Shown here: one piece after another, positions 16,994 through 24,610 of the stretch
How the letters are laid out: each line of letters opens with the position of its first letter
Numbering within the stretch: position 1 is the stretch's first letter
The notes under the pieces: model-generated
What the model was told of the DNA's origin: nothing
What the model saw: the letters and a program-made list of their open reading frames with translations, nothing else
Database searches by the model: none
Translations under genes and position numbers: made by a program
Origin: Komagataeibacter swingsii
GTDB lineage: Bacteria > Pseudomonadota > Alphaproteobacteria > Acetobacterales > Acetobacteraceae
NCBI RefSeq assembly: GCF_003207895.1
Contig: NZ_NKUB01000001.1
Location: 1-64,000, forward strand
Direction: 5' to 3'
Length of the DNA stretch: 64,000 bases

Positions 16994-17016
16994 AAGATAT
17001 ATACGATCTGCATATT
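16994..17016. promoter_or_regulatory. Possible NsrR site in front of nsrR
   Basis: Half-sites AAGATATATAC and ATCTGCATATT (reverse AATATGCAGAT) agree at 6 of 11 positions and resemble the NsrR half-site. It lies directly upstream of the nsrR ATG. Weak by itself; supported by the similar sites before hmp. Confidence 0.3.
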
Positions 17017-17169
17017 ATTTCCAGACCTGTTAAATAATATAACGCTTCCGGTTCCTGTCCCGCCTTGGCCCGGAATGGTGAAATCCTGCGGTGGCCATGC
17101 CCGCCCCGAACGCGGCAGCGCCATGCGAAGGGGGGCAGTATGTCCCTGATATAGCCGGAAAAGTACCCC

Positions 17170-17898
17170 GTGGAAAAAGCACCCCGACTGATCCAGTCCA
17201 TTGAACGTTCCGCCGCCATTCTGGAAATCATCGCGCAGAAGGGCGGTCGCGCGCGCCTGCACGAAATTGCCGAGATATCGGGACTGGGCAAGACGACGGC
17301 GCACAACATTCTCCAGACCCTTGGCCATCTGGGATACGTGCAGCGCAGGCACGGGGATGTGCGTTACCATCTGGGCGGGCGCATCCTGAACCTTGCGCGC
17401 ATCGCGGGCGACGACAACGCCCTGCGCGCGCGACTGCGTCCCGTCATGCTGGCGATTGCGCGTGACAGCGGCATGACCGTCTATCTTGCCGTGCCCAGCG
17501 GGGACGAGGCCGCGTATCTGGAGGTGGTCGAATGCGCTGGCGCGGCAATGGACGGCAGGCCGCCACTCCATGAACAGCTTGAAGGGTCGGCGGTCGGCCT
17601 GGTGTTCCTTGCGTTCGTGCCCGGCCTGCGCAAGCGGGTCATGGCGACCCGCGTGGGCGCGCTGGATGCGCAGGCCCTGTCCCGGATCGAGGCTGTCAGG
17701 GCGAAGGGATACGCCATTGACATGGAGGCCTGCCGTCCGGGCTGGAACTGTGTCGCCATCCCGTGGCGCGAACAGGGGGAAGTCCGCGCCAGCATCGGCC
17801 TGACCGGCCCGGCGTCGCGCCTGCCCCGCGCGCGCCTTGCGCAGCTGGGGTGGATGATGATGAAGCTGGTGGAACAGGCAGGGGTTCAACAATGTTGA
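17170..17898 (+). CDS. IclR-family transcriptional regulator
   Basis: 242 residues with a GTG start. The N-terminal winged helix (about 6-66) contains LHEIAEISGLGKTTAHNILQ, then YHLGGRIL. The C-terminal effector domain has the typical MTVYLAVPSGDEAAYLE, LEGSAVGLVFLAF and NCVAIPW.. GEVRASIGLTGP motifs. IclR proteins sense small organic acids and often control neighbouring catabolic or transport genes, here probably the HbpS-like and MFS genes that follow on the same strand. It is divergent from nsrR, with 181 bp between the starts. Confidence 0.92.
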   Translation: MEKAPRLIQSIERSAAILEIIAQKGGRARLHEIAEISGLGKTTAHNILQTLGHLGYVQRRHGDVRYHLGGRILNLARIAGDDNALRARLRPVMLAIARDSGMTVYLAVPSGDEAAYLEVVECAGAAMDGRPPLHEQLEGSAVGLVFLAFVPGLRKRVMATRVGALDAQALSRIEAVRAKGYAIDMEACRPGWNCVAIPWREQGEVRASIGLTGPASRLPRARLAQLGWMMMKLVEQAGVQQC

Positions 17899-17991
17899 AG
17901 AAATGACGCGGTCACGTCTTTGCATGTTCCATTCCGGCGGCGTGTGTCTAACCTGTCCCGACATTATTTCGTAAGACAGAGGGTTTTTACC

Positions 17992-18387
17992 GTGCAGCTT
18001 TCCCATGCCATGTCCCTGCTTGATGCCGCCCGGTCCAAGGCGGAGCACCTGGGTGTCCGCGTCAGTATTTCCATCGTGGATGCCGCCGCGTGGCCCATGG
18101 CCTTCATCCGTATGGACGGCTGCCCACTGGGTGCGATCGAGGTCAGTCATAAAAAGGCGCGCACGGCCGTCCTGTTCCAGATGGACAGCGCCGACTTCGC
18201 CACGATCGCGCATCCGGATGGCGCGGCCTACAGCCTGGAAAACACCAATGGCGGCCTGACCAGCTTTGGTGGTGGTGTCGTGCTGATGGGGCCGGACGGG
18301 ACCATGCTGGGCGCGATCGGCGTATCAGGCGCCAGCACGGAAGATGACATCGCCATCGCCCGTGCCGCCACGCGGCCTGCCGGCTGA
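17992..18387 (+). CDS. GlcG/HbpS-family protein (DUF336)
   Basis: 131 residues from a GTG at 17992 preceded by AGAGGG; an upstream in-frame extension lacks family similarity. The DUF336 hallmarks are SISIVDAAAWPMAFIRMDG, SHKKARTAVLF and GGGVVLMG..MLGAIGVSGAS, with SGAS and DDIAIARAA near the C-terminus. Named members are GlcG of glycolate clusters and the heme-binding HbpS of Streptomyces; function elsewhere is open. No signal peptide, so cytoplasmic here. It lies between the IclR gene and the MFS exporter (23 bp to the exporter), which suggests a role linked to the transported compound. Confidence 0.82.
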   Translation: MQLSHAMSLLDAARSKAEHLGVRVSISIVDAAAWPMAFIRMDGCPLGAIEVSHKKARTAVLFQMDSADFATIAHPDGAAYSLENTNGGLTSFGGGVVLMGPDGTMLGAIGVSGASTEDDIAIARAATRPAG

Positions 18388-18410
18388 TTGCCCATTGGGA
18401 ATGGTCCGTC

Positions 18411-19628
18411 ATGTCAGATAACACGCAGGTCGGGGGCGCGATCACGCAGGTTGCCCCCCCGCATGGGAAAGCGGCCGCTTTCTTCATCCTCACGTTCGGC
18501 ACGTTTGTCGTGGGGACGGGGGAGTTCGCCATCATGGGGATGCTGCCGGAATTCGCGGCGTCCCTCAGGCTGTCCGTGGCCGATGCCGGTTATGTCATTA
18601 CCGCCTATGCGCTGGGGGTGGTGATCGGCGCGCCGCTCATCACCATTCTGGGCGCGCGGCTTTCGCGGCGGGAACTGCTGCTGGTGCTGCTGGTGCTGTT
18701 CTGTTTCGGCAATGTCCTGAGCATCGTCATGCCCACGCCGGGACTGGTGGAGGTCGCGCGTTTCATTACCGGCCTGCCGCACGGGGCGCTGTTCGGGATT
18801 TCCGCATTGGTTGGTGCGTCCATGGTCGAACGCGCGCGACGGGGCTGGGCCGTGGGGCGGGTGCTGTCGGGTATTGCCATAGCGACCCTGATCGGGGCGC
18901 CGTTTTCAACATTCGCCGCCAATCACCTGGGCTGGCGCATGGCGTATCTTGCGATCGCGATCCTTGGTTTCGTCACGTTCCTGGGGGTATGGCGCTATAT
19001 TCCCGCCGATCAGCCAAACCGCCAGAATTCGCCCTTCAGGGAAGTCAGCGCCATGGGCAATGCGCAGGTGCTGCTGACATTGCTGACCGCAGCGATCGGC
19101 TTTGGCGGCATGTTTACGATCTATACCTACCTGACCAGCGTGCTGCAGGACGTGACCCACGTGCCCGAATGGGAAACCATGGTGTATATGGTGGTGTGGG
19201 GCGCGGGCATGCTGGCGGGCGCCAATGTGGGCGCATGGCTGGTGGACCGCAACCTTGACCTTGCCGCCCTGATCGCGCTGGCGGGCAGTGCGGTGGCCAT
19301 GCTGGTGTTTCCCTATATCCTGCATAGCCAGATCGCGCTGATGGCTGACGTGTTCCTGGTGCCAACCTTCGTCAATGCGCTTGGGCCTGCGTTGCAGACG
19401 CGCCTTATGGATTTTGCGGGGGATGCGCAGACACTTGCGGCCTCCCTCAATCATTCCGCGTTCAATATCGCCAATGCGGTAGGGGCGGCCGGGGGCAGTT
19501 TCCTGCTGGCGCGGCAGTTCGGTTATGGTGCGCTGGGCTGGGGTGGCGCGCTGTTTTCGGTTGGCGGGCTGGTCGTGTACCTGCTTGCCCTGATCATGCT
19601 GAAAAGGCATGCCAGGGAAAGCATCTGA
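18411..19628 (+). CDS. MFS efflux transporter, DHA1/AraJ-like
   Basis: 405 residues, 12 predicted helices. The GTGEFAIMG motif in helix 1, the GARLSRRELL loop 2-3 motif and the FITGLPHGALFG helix 4 motif place it with AraJ/SotB/YdhP-type sugar or drug exporters. It is the last gene of the IclR-HbpS-MFS set. It resembles the second MFS gene in this window (33420-34646) block by block (TGEFAIMG/TAEFAAMS, SGLPHGA, NHSAFNIANA/NQSAFNMANA), so the two are paralogues of one subfamily. The substrate is unknown. Repeat R3 starts directly at its stop. Confidence 0.9.
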   Translation: MSDNTQVGGAITQVAPPHGKAAAFFILTFGTFVVGTGEFAIMGMLPEFAASLRLSVADAGYVITAYALGVVIGAPLITILGARLSRRELLLVLLVLFCFGNVLSIVMPTPGLVEVARFITGLPHGALFGISALVGASMVERARRGWAVGRVLSGIAIATLIGAPFSTFAANHLGWRMAYLAIAILGFVTFLGVWRYIPADQPNRQNSPFREVSAMGNAQVLLTLLTAAIGFGGMFTIYTYLTSVLQDVTHVPEWETMVYMVVWGAGMLAGANVGAWLVDRNLDLAALIALAGSAVAMLVFPYILHSQIALMADVFLVPTFVNALGPALQTRLMDFAGDAQTLAASLNHSAFNIANAVGAAGGSFLLARQFGYGALGWGGALFSVGGLVVYLLALIMLKRHARESI

Positions 19629-19716
19629 AAAGTAATAAAAGTGTTGGATGCCGCCTTTTTCAGGAAGGCGGCGTTCTTCGGAACTTTTTGGAAAAAACTT
19701 CGCCAGACACTTCTTC
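19629..19716 (+). repeat. Dispersed hairpin repeat, copy R3
   Basis: It starts next to the MFS stop and runs into the stop codon of the convergent D-2-hydroxyacid dehydrogenase gene (19715-19717). It has ATGCCGCCTTTTTC/GGAAGGCGGC (19649-19671), then a diverged second stem (GGAACTTTTT/AAAAAACTTC) and CGCCAGACACTTC. The element alone separates the two genes, so it probably serves as their shared terminator. Confidence 0.8.
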
Positions 19717-20683
19717 ATGCAATCTGGTTGCGCAACGGGCCGCCGGTTTCCAGCGCCCTGATATTGTCCAGCAGGATATCCACGACATTGTGTTCATAGA
19801 ACTGCGTCTCCCCCGCGACATGGCTGGTCATGACCAGATTGGGCAACTGCCATAACGGGGAAGTGGGCGGCAGTGGTTCATCCGCATAGGTATCAAGGGC
19901 CGCGCCCGCGATGGCGTTCGCGCGCAGGGCGGCGATCAGGGCGGTTTCATCCACGACCCGCCCACGCGCCACGTTGATCAGGCAGGCATCGGGCTTCATG
20001 GCGGCAAAGGCGCGCTGGTCCATCAACCCTTCGGTCTGCGGGGTCAGGGGGCAGGTTAGCACAATATGGTCGGCCTGGCCCATGGCGGCGTGCAGATCGC
20101 CGGGCGCGACCTGCGCGACACCCGGTACATCCAGTGGCCGGGGGCTGTGGCGCATGCCACAGACGCGCATGCCCAGCGCCAGGCAGATCCGTGCCAGCCG
20201 GTCGCCAATGGTGCCCATGCCCACGATCAGCACCATCTTGCCGGTCAGTTCCTGCAGGCGGGGGCGGGCGTCCATGCCGGTGCCCGACCAGTGGGCGCGG
20301 TGCTGGTTATCGCGTGCCTCATACAACCGGCGTGACAGGCTGAGCAGCAGGGCAAGCGCATGTTCCGCAACCGCTGCCGCATTCGCCCCACGCGCATTGC
20401 ACAGGTGGACGTTGCGTGCCCTGAGTTGTGTCAGGTCAAACTGTTCCACCCCGGAACTGATGGACTGTATCAGTTTCAGTCTGGGCGCGCGCGCCAGCAG
20501 GGTGTTGCGCCACAACATGGACACCACCAGCACTTCCGCCTGTGGTATGACCTGTTCCAGTTGCGCGAATGTCTGGACCTGCACGCAGGGGGGCGCGCCG
20601 GGGCGTTTTTCCAGTTCCGCGCGGATATTGTAATATTCATGCGCGACATAGACTGTCTGGCTGGGGCTGTGTATCTGGCTCAC
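19715..20683 (-). CDS. D-2-hydroxyacid dehydrogenase (NAD-dependent)
   Basis: 322 residues from GTG 20683, preceded by AAAGGA at 8 bases; a longer in-frame ATG (20728) would overlap the upstream gene's end. The C-terminal Rossmann domain has GMGTIGDRLARICLALGM. The catalytic set is Arg in SSGVEQFD..NARGAN context and NVARGRVVDE, Glu in the YADEPLP region and His in SHVAGE. These match the phosphoglycerate/glyoxylate/2-ketoacid reductase superfamily. It follows the ornithine-cyclodeaminase-like gene by 31 bp, suggesting the two act on one 2-oxo acid or imino acid route. The specific substrate is not evident. Confidence 0.85.
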   Translation of the reverse strand: MSQIHSPSQTVYVAHEYYNIRAELEKRPGAPPCVQVQTFAQLEQVIPQAEVLVVSMLWRNTLLARAPRLKLIQSISSGVEQFDLTQLRARNVHLCNARGANAAAVAEHALALLLSLSRRLYEARDNQHRAHWSGTGMDARPRLQELTGKMVLIVGMGTIGDRLARICLALGMRVCGMRHSPRPLDVPGVAQVAPGDLHAAMGQADHIVLTCPLTPQTEGLMDQRAFAAMKPDACLINVARGRVVDETALIAALRANAIAGAALDTYADEPLPPTSPLWQLPNLVMTSHVAGETQFYEHNVVDILLDNIRALETGGPLRNQIA

Positions 20684-20714
20684 GGCGGTTATCCTTTCAG
20701 GGGATGGGAAGGGG

Positions 20715-21620
20715 TCATTCCGCCCCATGCAGGCGCGCCACCCGGCAGGCCGCCAGATCCCACGCGGAACATCCGACCGACTTGAAAAAAACGGGCCTGC
20801 CATCCGCGGGCGGCCCGTCATCCAGCGCGCGGGACAGGGGATGGACATCGTTCCAGTCCACGCCCGCCTGGTACAGGTCGCCTGCCTCGACCGGCGCGCC
20901 GATGGCGTCATCCACGTACAGCGCGCTGCCCGCAATGGTATCCGGCCCGATTTCGACCATGTCGGTCCGGTACGCGCCCACACCTATGACCAGGCAGTCC
21001 GCGCGCGCGGGTTCATTATAAATGACCGACGTGCTGGCCGTGACGGTGATGATGACATCAAACGGTTCCTCCTGTGCTTTTTCAGGAAGCAGGGTCAGGG
21101 CGGATGTCTGGTGTTCCATGCAGAAATCGCGTGCCCGTTGCGGCGTGCGCCCGCGAATGACCACGGTAATGCCGGGATACAGGGCGCATAATGCCTGCAG
21201 GTGGGCCAGCGCCTGCGTGCCGGTGCCAATCACCAGCACGCGCCGCACCGGGCGACGCGCCAGCGTGCGGATGCCCAGCATGCTGACGGCGGCGGTGCGG
21301 CGCATGGTGACGGCTGGCCCGTCCAACGTGAACAGGAAACGCCCGGTGCAGGCTTCGGCGCAGATGACCTGTCCCTGTATGGTTGGCAGGCCAAGGGCGG
21401 GATTGCCGCCAAACAGGGTCAGCAGTTTGGTGACCATGATATCCCGGCCGACCGACGGCATGGTCATCAGCGCGCCCGCATGGTCATGGGTGCGCACGGT
21501 TGTCCGTTCCGGGCACTGGATCTGGCCCCGTTCCAGTTCCTGCATGGCCAGTGCCAGCGCATCGACCAGCGAAGGAAACGGTAGGAAGTCGCGCGTTTCC
21601 TGATCGGAATATATTTTCAT
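20715..21620 (-). CDS. Ornithine cyclodeaminase/mu-crystallin family protein
   Basis: 301 residues. The fold is shown by the KLLTLFGGNP..GLPTIQGQV block near 65-85, TMRRTAAVSMLG (the conserved RTAA motif) and a Rossmann GTGTQALAHLQAL near 130. Members include ornithine cyclodeaminase, alanine dehydrogenase of archaea and delta1-pyrroline-2-carboxylate reductases; the latter reduce cyclic imino acids to L-proline or pipecolate. It is first of a two-gene operon with the 2-hydroxyacid dehydrogenase. I cannot choose between the activities. A Fur-like palindrome lies 200 bp upstream, more likely for bfd. Confidence 0.85.
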   Translation of the reverse strand: MKIYSDQETRDFLPFPSLVDALALAMQELERGQIQCPERTTVRTHDHAGALMTMPSVGRDIMVTKLLTLFGGNPALGLPTIQGQVICAEACTGRFLFTLDGPAVTMRRTAAVSMLGIRTLARRPVRRVLVIGTGTQALAHLQALCALYPGITVVIRGRTPQRARDFCMEHQTSALTLLPEKAQEEPFDVIITVTASTSVIYNEPARADCLVIGVGAYRTDMVEIGPDTIAGSALYVDDAIGAPVEAGDLYQAGVDWNDVHPLSRALDDGPPADGRPVFFKSVGCSAWDLAACRVARLHGAE

Positions 21621-21972
21621 GCCCGCCGTCCCGTATCGGTATGGAGATATGACAATGCCGGTAATTGATATTGTTGCTTATTCTGTCGATTCCGTCCGGC
21701 ATGTGCAACGAGGGGGCATGGCCGCCCCCTGTATCCATGCAGGCAGAACACGGATTGCCCGCCATGTCCCGGCCTTCCCATGGCATGAAGCCGCAATGTT
21801 TTTTCAGCATGCCAAAAAATTATCGCACGTAATGATAATGGAATCACATGGATATGAACCCGGCGTGGAAAGGGAAGATGCACACCTGTCACGGACGGGA
21901 TGGAATAAGTGTATTGCGATTTGTTCTCATTCGTGATTATGGTGTGCCCAGATCATCGATTGGGATAGATAA
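21621..21972. other. Divergent promoter region with a Fur-like palindrome
   Basis: No gene is evident. At 21819-21839 an inverted repeat ATTATC-9-GATAAT resembles the GATAAT-based Fur box. It is 134 bp upstream of bfd and 199 bp upstream of the divergent OCD-family gene. A possible -35 TTGCGA (21914-21919) and GATTAT (21935-21940) could serve bfd. Confidence 0.35.
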
Positions 21973-22200
21973 ATGTTTGTCTGCTCCTGCAACATGCTGA
22001 CCGATACAGATGTGGAAACAGCCGCGCGTAATGGTGCTGTCCGGCCTAAGGATGTTTATGAATCCAAGGGATGCCGCGCCCAGTGCGGCAACTGCGTGCC
22101 CGGTGTGGTGTGCCTGCTGCGGCAGATAGCCCGTCAGGGCCGTGCGACCATCGCGGACACCATGCACGGGCATGCCGATCTCCAGCCGCAGGCAATGTAA
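21973..22200 (+). CDS. bfd: Bacterioferritin-associated ferredoxin
   Basis: 75 residues. The four cluster ligands follow the Bfd pattern exactly: C4-x-C6, then 31 residues, then C38-x2-C41 (VCSCN and QCGNC); one more Cys is at 34. Bfd carries a [2Fe-2S] cluster and reduces the iron core of bacterioferritin so that iron can leave it under starvation. No bacterioferritin gene is next to it, unlike E. coli. A BFD-like domain also occurs in larger enzymes, but this is a complete short gene. The C-terminal 12 residues extend beyond the core. Confidence 0.88.
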   Translation: MFVCSCNMLTDTDVETAARNGAVRPKDVYESKGCRAQCGNCVPGVVCLLRQIARQGRATIADTMHGHADLQPQAM

Positions 22201-22279
22201 GCCTGCCGGGCCTTTCGCTGGTTCATGGCCCGATGCGGGCTGCCAGCCGGCACATGCCGGAATGGCTGGATACAGGAAC

Positions 22280-22303
22280 GGCCCCGGTCATGTGACCGGG
22301 GCC
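22280..22303. terminator. Perfect 11-bp palindrome between bfd and the symporter
   Basis: Arms GGCCCCGGTCA and TGACCGGGGCC flank only two bases, making a very stable stem in RNA from either strand. It lies 79 bp after the bfd stop and 65 bp after the convergent symporter stop, as expected for a shared 3' hairpin. No U tract follows on either strand. Confidence 0.55.
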
Positions 22304-22367
22304 GGTCCTGTGGAAACAGGGGACCCGTTTACGTGACAGCCTGCGCCACGTGAATGTTGGGGGATGT

Positions 22368-23876
22368 CTACCGCCGTATGCTGCGCGGCCGCAGGGTGGA
22401 AGGCGAAGCCCCGAGCGCCAGCCGGATCACAACCCCCAGCAGCAGGGTGACGGTGACGTTGATGGCCAGCGCCAGCAGCCCGGTTGAAACGGAAGCCGAA
22501 AAACCGGCGAATGCGACCGGATGCACCGGCTTCAGCCCGTCAATCCAGCACAGCCCCAGCCCGGCCACCGACCCGATTACCCAGCCCGCGACCAGCGCGG
22601 GGGCGGGCAGGCGTAGCGGCAGCAGGCCCATGATCAGCGCGGGGAAGGTCTGCAGGATGATGACGCCCCCCAGCAGTTGCAGGTCGATGGCGAATTTGGC
22701 GTTCAGGAAAACCACGCAGCCCAGTGCGCCAACCTTGACCGCGAATCCGGCCACGCGCGAGCCTGTGACCGAGTCGCTACGGTGGGGCAGGATATTGTGC
22801 ATGATCAGGTTGGCCGCACCGATCGCCATGACGGAAGCCGGCACCAGCGCCCCCACCGCGATGGCGGCGAAACAGAACCCCGCAAACCATGACGGGAAGA
22901 TCGCAAGGAAAAGCTGCGGCACCACCTGGGAGGAGGACGTGGTCACGATCCCCGCCGCATGCGCCATAAGCCCCAGCAGCGCGATCAGCCCCAGCACGAT
23001 GGTGTAGGCGGGCAGGAAAACCGCGTTCTGCCGGATCGTGTCAGCCGATTTCGCGGCCAGGATGCCCGTCAGCGTATGGGGATACAGGAAGGCGGCGAAG
23101 GCGGAGGACAGGGCCAGCGTCGCATAGGGCACCACCTGTCCCTGCGCCACGATATGGCCGTCCGGCACATGGGGCAGGTGCCCGGCCGCGGAATGGAACA
23201 TGGCCCCGTACCCGCCAAGGTGGATCGGCACGATGGTGACGGCCGCCAGCACCGCGATATAGATCATCACGTCCTTGATGAAGGCGGTCAGCGCGGGGGC
23301 ATGCAGCCCGCCCAGCCACGTATAGGCGGCAAGGGAGACAAACGCGACCAGCAGCGGCAGCATGCCGGTGAAGCCGAGTGCTTCGATCACCGTGCGGATG
23401 CCGATCAGCTGCAGGGCGATATAGGGCAGCACGGCGACAAGCCCGCTGACCGCCACCATCAGTTCCAGCGTCCGGCTGCCAAAGCGCGCGCGTACGATAT
23501 CCGCCGCCGTGGCATGGCCGCCATCGCGCGCGATGGTCCACAGCCGTGGCATGACGGCAAAAATGAAGGGGTAGACGATAATGGTGTACGGCAGCGCGAA
23601 GAAACCGAACCCGCCGGTGGAATAGACCAGCGCCGGCACGGCGATGACCGTATAGGCGGTATAGAAATCCCCACCCACCAGGAACCACGTGACCCAGGCG
23701 CCGAATTCACGCCCGCCCAGTCCCCATTCCTCTCCTTCGCTATGGCGGTTCGCGGCCTTGCGGCGGTTCAGCAGCGGCCGCCACAGCCGGACCGTGCTGC
23801 CCAGCACGATGGTGGCGACGAAACACACGACGAATACGCTGATGGCGGCGTTATCAGGCAGGATTGATGTGTTCAT
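22368..23876 (-). CDS. Sodium:solute symporter (SSS family, monocarboxylate-type)
   Basis: 502 residues, about 13 membrane helices. The start at 23876 overlaps the stop of the DUF3311 gene (ATGA), fixing it. SSS features include GGREFGAWVTWFLVGGDFYTAYT near 50-75 and WTIARDGGHATAADIVRARFGSR near 112. Transporters of this type preceded by a tiny DUF3311 protein (MctP/YhjB-like) take up monocarboxylates such as lactate, pyruvate or acetate, which suits an acetic acid bacterium. Substrate assignment is by family only. Confidence 0.88.
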   Translation of the reverse strand: MNTSILPDNAAISVFVVCFVATIVLGSTVRLWRPLLNRRKAANRHSEGEEWGLGGREFGAWVTWFLVGGDFYTAYTVIAVPALVYSTGGFGFFALPYTIIVYPFIFAVMPRLWTIARDGGHATAADIVRARFGSRTLELMVAVSGLVAVLPYIALQLIGIRTVIEALGFTGMLPLLVAFVSLAAYTWLGGLHAPALTAFIKDVMIYIAVLAAVTIVPIHLGGYGAMFHSAAGHLPHVPDGHIVAQGQVVPYATLALSSAFAAFLYPHTLTGILAAKSADTIRQNAVFLPAYTIVLGLIALLGLMAHAAGIVTTSSSQVVPQLFLAIFPSWFAGFCFAAIAVGALVPASVMAIGAANLIMHNILPHRSDSVTGSRVAGFAVKVGALGCVVFLNAKFAIDLQLLGGVIILQTFPALIMGLLPLRLPAPALVAGWVIGSVAGLGLCWIDGLKPVHPVAFAGFSASVSTGLLALAINVTVTLLLGVVIRLALGASPSTLRPRSIRR

Positions 23877-24049
23877 GACTGGCGGTCCGTTTTCCATGCT
23901 ATCCAGATCAGGACGGATGTGACGGGAACCCACGCGAACTGGTACCAGTAAAAGAACGGGAAGCCGAACAGCACCGGATCATGCCGGTTGTACAACGGAA
24001 CCCACAGGAGACCCGCAAAGGGCAGGAGGAGGAGTATGGCTTTTTTCAT
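23873..24049 (-). CDS. DUF3311 small membrane protein, symporter partner
   Basis: 58 residues, easily missed because of its size. The sequence starts MKKAILLLLPFAGLLWVPLYN, followed by the DUF3311 signature PVLFGFPFFYWYQFAWV and a second helix VTSVLIWIAW. GGAG-rich sequence (GGAGGAGGAG on the coding-complement side) is internal and a ribosome site is weak. Its TGA shares bases with the ATG of the symporter, so the two are translationally coupled. In other bacteria DUF3311 genes almost always precede SSS symporters and may be a small accessory subunit. Confidence 0.88.
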   Translation of the reverse strand: MKKAILLLLPFAGLLWVPLYNRHDPVLFGFPFFYWYQFAWVPVTSVLIWIAWKTDRQS

Positions 24050-24610
24050 GTTGACCGTGACTTCTTGTTTTTTTGTGTGGCCGCAGGGGATGTTTCTGGA
24101 AAGAGGGTTCAGGTGTCAACATAATTAAGATAGTTTCAAAGTAATTTTGAAATGTTTAAGGATATTTTTTGTAATTACATTTTTGATTATTGTGCGCTGC
24201 GCAATCTTTTTTTGCGCTGCACAACCGCTTGACGTGCATTGCCGGCATTGGACTGGCCGGCAATAAATCAATAAAATGCATAACTTATATCATTAAATGT
24301 AATATTTTAGTGATCCCGACAGGGTCCGTTTTATTCGCATGGTATGAAAAATTTCATTTAACATTATGTAAAATAACAGTTTTATATGCATCCTTCCCCG
24401 GCTGTCCATGCCAGTCCCGCTTTCGTTGCCATCGGCATGAAGGGCGCGGGTCGCTAAAATAGTGATTGCCCGCAGTTGCCCATGGCGGTTATTTTCAATG
24501 CCCGGACCTGCCAACAACAAACAATACTAATAGCGCGGTCGCCTGTTTTTTACCCTGTTCCGGATCAGGCGTCATTTCTGACAGTCGGACGCGCGTAGGA
24601 ACGAACAGAC
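24050..24610. other. AT-rich divergent region upstream of ppdK
   Basis: No gene is evident. Two structured elements are visible. At 24191-24225 nested repeats TTGTGC..GCACAA enclose two copies of GCGCTGC, a possible operator. At 24239-24265 a hairpin has arms ATTGCCGGC/GCCGGCAAT with a 9-base loop. The stretch 24100-24410 is far richer in A+T than the flanking genes. Confidence 0.45.
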
